A stretch of DNA of 64,000 bases from Fredericiella sp963839515. GTDB taxonomy: Bacteria > Chloroflexota > Anaerolineae > Caldilineales > Caldilineaceae. Every line of letters begins with the position of its first letter. Within the stretch, counting starts at the first letter, position 1. The translations under genes and the position numbers were made by a program. This document shows positions 55,413-64,000 of the stretch, piece after piece. The notes beneath the pieces were generated by a model. The model made no database searches, was not told the origin of the DNA, and worked only from the letters and a program-made list of their open reading frames with translations. Location: contig CAWIVN010000019.1 of NCBI GenBank assembly GCA_963839515.1, positions 1-64,000 of the forward strand, read 5' to 3'.

Positions 55413-56657
55413 ATGCTGGCGATCGAGCGTGAGAACCCGGCGCTCAAGGGCGTGCTGCCCAAGGACTATGCCCGCACCGGGCTGGACAAGCAGCGGCTGA
55501 GGCAGCTGATCGACCTCGTCTCCAACATCGGCCTCGGCGATGCCGAGAACCGCTCCAAGGACGTGTTGGGCCGTGTCTACGAGTACTTCCTGGCCCAGTT
55601 TGCCAGCGCCGAGGGCAAGAAGGGCGGCCAGTTTTACACACCCGCCCACGTCGTGCGCGTGCTGGTCGAGATGCTGGCGCCGTACAAGGGCCGTGTCTAC
55701 GATCCTTGTTGTGGGTCGGGCGGCATGTTCGTACAGAGCGAAAAGTTTATCGCCGCGCACCGCGGCAAGATCGACGACATCTCCATCTACGGCCAGGAGT
55801 CCAACTACACCACCTGGCGGCTGTGCGTGATGAACCTGGCCATCCGCGGCATCGACGCCCAGATTCGCCACGGCGACACCTTTCACAACGACCAGCACCC
55901 CGACCTCAAGGCCGACTACGTGCTGGCCAACCCGCCCTTCAACGACAGAGACTGGCGCGGCGACCTGCTGCGCGACGACAAGCGCTGGGCCTTCGGTGCG
56001 CCGCCGGTGGGCAACGCCAACTTCGCCTGGGTCCAGCACTTCCTGCACCACCTCGCCCCCACCGGCACGGCCGGCTTCGTCCTGGCCAACGGCTCCATGT
56101 CCTCCAACCAGTCCGGCGAGGGCGAGATCCGCAAGAACCTCGTCGAGGCGGACCTGGTGGACTGCATGGTAGCCTTGCCCGGCCAGCTCTTCTACTCCAC
56201 ACAGATTCCGGTGTGCCTTTGGTTTCTCACGCGCAGCAAGGCGGGCCGCAGCGCCACAGCCGATCGCCGGGCCCAGCGTGACCGCCGCGGCGAGGTCCTC
56301 TTCATCGACGTGCGCAAGCTGGGCCGCCTCGTCGACCGCACACACCGCGAGCTGAGTGATGAGGAAGTCGCACAAGTTGCCGCGACCTACCATGCCTGGC
56401 GGGGCGATGGCGATGCGCCCTACAGCGACATGGCGGGCTTCTGCAAGTCCACCATCCTCGATGAAATTCGCGCTCACGGCCACGTATTGACCCCAGGACG
56501 GTATGTGGGGGCTGCGGAAATCGAAGATGACGGCGAACAATTTGAGGAGAAGATGGCGCGCCTTACCACTGACGTGGCAGCCCAGTTTGCCGAGTCCGCC
56601 ACGCTCGAGGAAACTATCCGCCGCCAATTGACAGCGCTAGGCGTGTGGGAATCATGA
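55413..56657 (+). CDS. hsdM: Type I restriction-modification DNA methyltransferase, N-terminal domain missing
   Basis: SAM-dependent N6-adenine methyltransferase subunit. Motif I DPCCGSGGMFVQSEKF and motif IV NPPFNDRDWRGD are intact, as are the FYTPAHVVRVLVEML target-domain helix and the C-terminal tail. Homologous sequence (AKNAKQATIGQLVDDAM) extends to about 55360, but there is no start codon there. GTG at 55401 or ATG at 55413 are the first usable starts. Relatives normally carry about 100-150 further N-terminal residues (the HsdM_N helical domain). Here that region is replaced by the opposite-strand gene at 54561. The subunit may therefore be inactive or need another partner. It begins the hsdM - NYN - hsdS - nuclease - hsdR series. 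Confidence 0.85.
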   Translation: MLAIERENPALKGVLPKDYARTGLDKQRLRQLIDLVSNIGLGDAENRSKDVLGRVYEYFLAQFASAEGKKGGQFYTPAHVVRVLVEMLAPYKGRVYDPCCGSGGMFVQSEKFIAAHRGKIDDISIYGQESNYTTWRLCVMNLAIRGIDAQIRHGDTFHNDQHPDLKADYVLANPPFNDRDWRGDLLRDDKRWAFGAPPVGNANFAWVQHFLHHLAPTGTAGFVLANGSMSSNQSGEGEIRKNLVEADLVDCMVALPGQLFYSTQIPVCLWFLTRSKAGRSATADRRAQRDRRGEVLFIDVRKLGRLVDRTHRELSDEEVAQVAATYHAWRGDGDAPYSDMAGFCKSTILDEIRAHGHVLTPGRYVGAAEIEDDGEQFEEKMARLTTDVAAQFAESATLEETIRRQLTALGVWES

Positions 56658-56674
56658 CGCACAAATTAAAAGAA

Positions 56675-56721
56675 ACGCCCACTCTTGCGAGTGGGCGTCG
56701 GGCCGGCGGTACTACCGCCGG
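56675..56721 (+). ncRNA. Two adjacent hairpins after hsdM (terminator or small structured RNA)
   Basis: ACGCCCACT/AGTGGGCGT (9-bp stem, 6-nt loop) is followed 4 bases later by CCGGCGGTA/TACCGCCGG (9-bp stem, 1-nt gap). A small ACAAT/ATTGT hairpin lies just beyond. The pair fills the gap between hsdM and the NYN gene. It could be an intrinsic 3' end without a T-run, or an RNA element tied to the nuclease gene. The classification is tentative. Confidence 0.4.
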
Positions 56722-56807
56722 GGCTGTTTACAATATGATTGTATCATCGATGGTCAAGACGGTCAAGCTTGATTTTCTTAAGAAACTGACCTCCCTTTAA
56801 CCGAAAA

Positions 56808-57449
56808 ATGGCGACAGAAGCCGATACACTGCATATGGCCGAACGTGTAATCGCGTACATTGATGGATTTAATCTCTACTTTGGACTCAAAGACAGTGGG
56901 TGGAAACGATACTATTGGCTTGACCTTTACAAACTGGCAGAAAACTTGATCAAACCCCATCAAACACTTGTTACGGTCAAGTACTTCACGTCACGTGTGT
57001 CGAGCCCTCCTGACAAGCAAAAACGACAAGCCACATACCTGGAAGCCCTGGCGTCCATGCCCAACTTGGCGATCATCTACGGCAAGTACCAAACAAATGT
57101 ACGTAGATGTCCCAAATGCAAATCTACTGAATTTATCCCGAGCGAAAAGATGACGGATGTGAACATTGCCGTAGAAATGCTTGGTGACGCCTACGAAAAT
57201 CTCTTTGATACGGCATTGCTCATTTCAGCGGACAGCGATCTGAGTGCTCCCGTAGCAAAGGTCCAGGCACTATTTCCGGCAAAGCGCGTTGTCATAGCGT
57301 TTCCGCCAAAGCGCAGTTCAAAAGAACTAATGAAAATAGCCAAGGCGCACTTTCCGATCGGTAGAGTAATGTTTGAGCGCAGTCAACTAGATGATGAAAT
57401 CACGAAGGCTGATGGGTACGTACTCAGGAGACCAACCAAATGGCGCTAG
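56808..57449 (+). CDS. NYN-domain (LabA/DUF88-like) ribonuclease
   Basis: 213 aa PIN-like nuclease fold. The first acidic motif is IAYIDGFNLYFGL (Asp19 and Asn22), the second is KMTDVNIAVEML, and the third is LISADSDLSAPV, matching the metal-binding acid set of NYN proteins. A CPKCKS pair suggests a small metal-binding insert. The start could be 56808 or 56835; neither has a good ribosome-binding site. The base composition is clearly more AT-rich than the flanking hsdM and hsdS conserved parts, a sign of recent acquisition. NYN proteins of this type occur as accessory genes inside type I restriction loci. Confidence 0.85.
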   Translation: MATEADTLHMAERVIAYIDGFNLYFGLKDSGWKRYYWLDLYKLAENLIKPHQTLVTVKYFTSRVSSPPDKQKRQATYLEALASMPNLAIIYGKYQTNVRRCPKCKSTEFIPSEKMTDVNIAVEMLGDAYENLFDTALLISADSDLSAPVAKVQALFPAKRVVIAFPPKRSSKELMKIAKAHFPIGRVMFERSQLDDEITKADGYVLRRPTKWR

Positions 57450-57501
57450 AGCATTCCTTGTGCTTGCCGCGGGTTGTCGAGAACAAAAAGGTTAACCTAG
57501 T

Positions 57502-58821
57502 ATGTTAGGTGCAGGCCTTAACAACTGGCATACCACTTTTCTAGGGGCATGCTCAACTTGGTACTCTGGCGGCACTCCTGACACGAGTATCGCTGCATTT
57601 TGGGACGGTGACATTCCATGGATTACTGCCAGCAGCCTGCATCATTTCTACATCCGCGATTCCGAGCGCAAGGTCACACCACTGGGGTTGGAGAACGGCA
57701 CACGCTTGATGCCCGCCAACTCAATCATCTTTGTGGTTCGCGGGATGAGCCTTAAAACTGAATTTCGAGTAGGTATTGCCGCACGCCCTGTCGCCTTCGG
57801 TCAGGACTGCAAAGCCATTATAGTCAGGGAAGGCATAGACCCTCTATTCCTGGCGAACGTTCTGCGTGCGAAAGCAGAGGAAATACTTGGGCTTGTTGAT
57901 GAGGCAGGTCATGGCACTGGCCGCCTGCAGACTGACCTCCTGAAGGAATTGGAAATCCCAGTTCCTCCTCTCCCCGAACAACGCGCCATCGCCTCCATCC
58001 TCGGCGCCCTCGACGACAAGATCGAACTCAACCGCCGCATGAACGCCACCCTGGAGGCCATGGCCCGCGCCATCTTCCAGTCCTGGTTTGTGGACTTTGA
58101 CCCCGTGCGCGCCAAGGCGGAGGGGCGGGGGACAGGGCCGCCGGCGGAGATTGCAGCGCTGTTTCCCGATAGGTTTGTGGAATCGGCGTTAGGGAAAATT
58201 CCAGTGTCTTGGGAAGTCCATAGCCTCGACAGTATTGCACGATTTCTGAATGGTCTGGCTCTGCAGAAGTATCCGCCCACCGACGATCGCATCCTTCCGG
58301 TTGTGAAGATTGCCCAACTGCGTGCAGGCCACACTTCAGTAGCCGATTCAGCCACGGCCGACATTCCGTCGGAATATGTGGTTGAAGATGGCGACGTGCT
58401 GTTTTCCTGGTCAGGCTCGCTGGAGTGCGTGCTCTGGGCTGGCGGATTAGGGGCACTGAACCAGCATTTATTCAAGGTGACTTCCGATAGTTGCCCGAAA
58501 TGGTTTTACTATCTATGGATACATCAGCATCTTGATGAGTTCCGGCACATTGCAGCCGGTAAGGCGACGACCATGGGACACATCCAACGCCATCACCTTT
58601 CCGATGCAAAGGTAATATTGCCCTCCCAACCTGTTTTGGAGCTGGCCGATAAATCCATCGGACAGCTGCTTGAGAAGTCGTGGCGCTGCAAGGTGCAAAA
58701 CCGCACTCTTGCTACCCTCCGTGACACGCTCCTCCCCAAACTCATTTCCGGCCAACTGCGCGTTCCAGAAGTGGTCGAGGCGATTGAGTCAATAGTGGAG
58801 CCTGCGAAAGTACAACCATAA
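57502..58821 (+). CDS. hsdS: Type I restriction-modification specificity subunit
   Basis: 439 aa with two target-recognition domains. The first runs from WHTTFLGACSTWYSGGTPDT to about residue 150. The central conserved helix region is IPVPPLPEQRAIASILGALD, with LNRRMNATLEAMARAIFQSW (about 155-200). A second recognition domain begins near SALGKIPVSWEVHSLDSIAR, and the C-terminal conserved part is LATLRDTLLPKLISGQLRVP. It determines the DNA sequence methylated by HsdM and cut by HsdR. The recognition domains are more AT-rich than the conserved regions, which fits domain shuffling. It is separated from hsdM by the NYN gene instead of following it directly. Confidence 0.92.
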   Translation: MLGAGLNNWHTTFLGACSTWYSGGTPDTSIAAFWDGDIPWITASSLHHFYIRDSERKVTPLGLENGTRLMPANSIIFVVRGMSLKTEFRVGIAARPVAFGQDCKAIIVREGIDPLFLANVLRAKAEEILGLVDEAGHGTGRLQTDLLKELEIPVPPLPEQRAIASILGALDDKIELNRRMNATLEAMARAIFQSWFVDFDPVRAKAEGRGTGPPAEIAALFPDRFVESALGKIPVSWEVHSLDSIARFLNGLALQKYPPTDDRILPVVKIAQLRAGHTSVADSATADIPSEYVVEDGDVLFSWSGSLECVLWAGGLGALNQHLFKVTSDSCPKWFYYLWIHQHLDEFRHIAAGKATTMGHIQRHHLSDAKVILPSQPVLELADKSIGQLLEKSWRCKVQNRTLATLRDTLLPKLISGQLRVPEVVEAIESIVEPAKVQP

Positions 58822-58910
58822 CTCGTACGCTGGGCAGGTATCAAAATCCGGTTAGGGCTCCTCATATATAGTAGACCTTGCAATCAATGACAACAGCGTA
58901 AGGGCTCCAA

Positions 58911-59141
58911 ATGGTAACTGCAGCAATAGGACATCTTGAACCGGTCAAAGTGAGCGAAGCTTGGAGCAGCGAAAGCGGCGATTTCACACCATGGCTGGCC
59001 AAGGAAGAAAAACTGAAACTCATCGGCGACACGATCGGCGTTGATCTCCAACTGGAGGCGACGGAAAAGTACGTCGGTCCCTTCCGCGCCGATATCCTCT
59101 GCAACAATACGCTGGCCAATCTATTGGCGCCCACTGCCTGA
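58911..59141 (+). pseudogene. Truncated paralog of the nuclease-like gene at 60187
   Basis: 76 residues that parallel the first about 75 of the protein at 60187 (SGDFTPWLAKEEKLKLIGDT against SDFTPWLAQEENLALLGDT; VGPFRADILC in both). It ends at NNTLANLLAPTA where the intact paralog continues through the ENQ active-site region. It is therefore a remnant, cut just before the catalytic motif. It lies between hsdS and the endonuclease gene, 24 bp before the latter, which suggests the endonuclease gene replaced its 3' part. Confidence 0.75.
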
Positions 59142-59165
59142 CTTCCGCAACGGAGCCGCACCTCT

Positions 59166-60173
59166 ATGCAGTATATTCCCCCACCCGCCACAACCGTCGC
59201 ACCCAAGAGCAGCAAGGCCCTGGCCAAAACCTGGCCCTACCCGCGCCACCACCAATACGAAGTGTTGTTGCGCACGGCTGCGGCTCATTGGTTTGCCAGC
59301 CATAGCCTGCGCACACACCCTAAGTACCCCTACTGCCTGCACGACTGGACCCAATGGCCGCAGAACATCATCCTGCCCGAGGTGGTTGCCTATATTGAGC
59401 AGCAGAAGGCGCAGTGCTTGGGGCACGATCCTTTCCCGCTGCACAAGTTCCTGCACCACGGCCTCAGTAGCCAAGCGATGCTCTTTAACCTGGTCGGCCC
59501 GCTCCTGGCGCGCAATGACTTGGCGCCGCTGCAGGCTGCCTTCGGCCGCGCGGATATCCCATGGCCGGATGGCAACGTGCAGTTGCGGCTGGAGGAGAGT
59601 GACCGCAAGGTCTTTAACGAGGATACGGGGCAGCCAACGTCGATTGACTTCACCATCTATGGCGAAAACGAAAACAGCGGCGCACCCCTCTTTGTCGAGG
59701 CCAAGTTCACCGAGGCTGCGTTTGGTGGCTGTTCAGTCTTTGCGGGCGGCGACTGCGCTGGTCACAACCCACTGCATGTCGAAAGCTGTCTCTCTACCTG
59801 CTACCTGCACCACATCGGCCGCACCTACTGGACGCACGCCCTCGCCCAAGGCTTTGGGGAATCGACCTTAGCACGGGGTTCCATCTGCCCCTTCGCCGTC
59901 TACTACCAGTTCTTCCGCGAGAGCCTGTTCGCCTTGGCCAAGGGCGGTCATTTCGTCCTGCTTTACGATGCCCGCAGCCCCGTGTTCGTGCGCCCTGGGC
60001 CGGACGGCCCATCGTCGAATGGGCTATGGACATTTTTGCTCGCGCAGGCGCCACCTTCCATGCGCGGCCGGCTGCATGCCGTGACAATTCAGCAGTTGGT
60101 TGCCACGATCGAGGAGTGCCCAGGGCATCTGGACTGGATTGGGTTGTTCAAGCAGAAGTACGCTTTGCAGTAA
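59166..60173 (+). CDS. PD-(D/E)xK-type putative restriction endonuclease (PGN_0703-like)
   Basis: 335 aa. Core nuclease motif: SIDFTIYGENENSGAPLFVE followed by AKF, in which Asp of SIDF and Glu and Lys of VEAKF (about residues 160-181) give the D-(E)xK triad. FGGCSVFAGGDC follows, and conserved Cys residues near 190-215 (ESCLSTCYLHHIGRTYW) are reminiscent of the PGN_0703 family of putative restriction enzymes. The assignment is from memory of that family, not a search. It is placed between the remnant and the intact copy of a nuclease-like gene inside the type I locus, 13 bp before the latter, so it probably shares the transcript. Confidence 0.65.
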   Translation: MQYIPPPATTVAPKSSKALAKTWPYPRHHQYEVLLRTAAAHWFASHSLRTHPKYPYCLHDWTQWPQNIILPEVVAYIEQQKAQCLGHDPFPLHKFLHHGLSSQAMLFNLVGPLLARNDLAPLQAAFGRADIPWPDGNVQLRLEESDRKVFNEDTGQPTSIDFTIYGENENSGAPLFVEAKFTEAAFGGCSVFAGGDCAGHNPLHVESCLSTCYLHHIGRTYWTHALAQGFGESTLARGSICPFAVYYQFFRESLFALAKGGHFVLLYDARSPVFVRPGPDGPSSNGLWTFLLAQAPPSMRGRLHAVTIQQLVATIEECPGHLDWIGLFKQKYALQ

Positions 60174-60186
60174 GTGAGGAATTCGT

Positions 60187-61184
60187 ATGGAAAGTGTGAA
60201 CTTGGGCCGCCTCGAGCGCGTCGACTTGCGCAAGGTTTGGCTGGGGGAAGCAAGTGACTTTACGCCGTGGCTGGCGCAGGAGGAAAACCTGGCGCTGCTG
60301 GGCGATACCATCGGCCTGGACCTCGCTTGGGAGGCGACGGAAAAGGACGTCGGGCCATTTCGCGCCGATATCCTGTGCCGCGATACCACGACCAACGCCT
60401 GGGTGCTGATCGAGAACCAGATCGAACGCACCGATCACTCTCACTTAGGACAACTCCTCACCTACGCCGCCGGGCTAAAGGCAGTGACCATCGTCTGGAT
60501 TGCTAAACACATTACCGAGGAGCACCGCGCTGCGCTCGACTGGCTCAATGAAATCACATCCGAAGGGGTCAACTTCTTTGGTCTTGAGATCGAACTGTGG
60601 AAGATCGGCGATTCGCAGATCGCCCCCAAGTTCAATATCGTCAGCCAGCCCAACGATTGGACGGATATCGTTCGCTATTCGACATCTGGAAGTGCCGGCA
60701 CTTCAGGCACCAGCCAGTTATACCTGGAATACTGGGCCGCGTTCATCGCCTATATTGAGGATCACAGCAAATCTTTCCCTCGCCGCAAACCGCAGCCGCA
60801 GGCCTGGATGGACTTTGCTACAGGCCGCTCGAACTTTTTGCTGCAAGCGGTCGCCAGCGTCCAGAAGCGCTATCTCTACGTCCAGCTTGCCATCTATGAC
60901 GCCAATTCCAAGACCTACTTCCATGCCCTATCCACTGACAGGCAGGCGATCGAACGCGAGATCGGTGCCGAACTCAAGTGGGTCGAACTGCCCGAACGCA
61001 AGTCCAGCTACATTGCGATCTACAACCAAAACCAGGATCCTTCGAACCGGTCAGACTGGGAGAACCAGCACAGATGGCTGCTTATTCAGCTTGAGGCATT
61101 CCGCCGCTGTTTTGTACCGCGCGTCAAGGCATTGAGCGCCGTCAGCGCCAACCCACTTGGCATCGGGCCGGAGCCGGACGCCCT

Positions 61185-61188
<4 letters not shown>
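60187..61188 (+). CDS. DUF4268-type protein with an N-terminal PD-(D/E)xK-like domain
   Basis: 333 aa. N-terminal DFTPWLAQEENLALLGDTIG, then VGPFRADILCRD and WVLIENQIERTDHSHLGQLL (about residues 57-95). This is the variant nuclease core with Asp and ENQ in place of ExK. The C-terminal domain (LYLEYWAAFIAYIEDHSKSF, then LYVQLAIYDANSKTYF) matches the DUF4268 pattern. Such proteins are common beside restriction genes and are presumed nuclease-related. AGTGAGGAATTCGT precedes the ATG. The stop overlaps the hsdR start (ATGA), so the two are translationally coupled. An upstream 5' fragment is a duplicate of this gene. Confidence 0.8.

Positions 61189-64000
<2,812 letters not shown>

Overview
The window looks like a contig from an uncultured, GC-rich (roughly 60-65% by eye) Chloroflexota of the Caldilinea/Anaerolineae type. 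The main clues are exported lipoproteins with long Ala/Pro linkers, several small SH3b secretory proteins, large FtsX-type transporters, many sugar-transport and glycoside hydrolase genes, and STAND-type NTPases with effector-associated domains. This placement is an inference from gene content. No rRNA, tRNA, CRISPR array, insertion sequence or prophage was seen.

Layout. 1-8.7 kb: a two-domain FtsX permease cut by the window edge, an S-methyl-5-thioribose kinase (mtnK), a three-gene molybdenum hydroxylase (FAD, Fe-S and Mo subunits) and a short Rho factor. 8.9-27 kb: an exported SH3b-sorbosone dehydrogenase protein, then two transport units with arabinofuranosidase genes. The first unit is a GH51 enzyme divergent from an Opp-type importer. 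Its oppBCDF genes are tandemly duplicated, with one copy decaying. The second unit is a LacI-type regulator followed by a binding protein and two permeases. 27-33 kb: GH51, GH43 and GH2 hydrolases, separated by copies of a nested palindrome. Together 10-33 kb reads as an arabinan/arabinoxylan utilisation locus, with a 14-bp palindrome as candidate LacI operator. A YjhG/YagF-type xylonate dehydratase at 43 kb fits the pentose theme.

33-45 kb: a MacAB/Lol-like efflux operon (adaptor, 985-aa permease, two ATPases, one with an AbrB-like tail), an SH3b lipoprotein, a methyltransferase, a FAD-Rieske oxidoreductase and the dehydratase. 45-53 kb: a conflict-system island. It holds an effector-associated-domain/NB-ARC/TPR protein, a divergent protein with a terminase-small-subunit-like N-terminus and a CHAT-like C-terminus, an unknown protein, and a membrane-anchored STAND NTPase ending in a formylglycine-generating-enzyme-like domain. 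54.5-64 kb: a rearranged type I restriction-modification locus. Its order is hsdM without its N-terminal domain, an AT-rich NYN nuclease gene, hsdS, a broken copy of a nuclease-like gene, a PD-(D/E)xK-like endonuclease, the intact paralog of the broken gene, and hsdR with an in-frame TGA.

Quality warning. Reading-frame breaks are dense from 1 to 14.6 kb and continue to about 27 kb, but are almost absent from 27 to 61 kb. Many of the broken genes on the left are otherwise conserved to the end, so most breaks are probably sequence errors. They are marked where seen.

Three families of dispersed palindromes (about 51, 60 and 104 bp) sit between genes throughout. Members of the 104-bp family supply stop codons to flanking genes.
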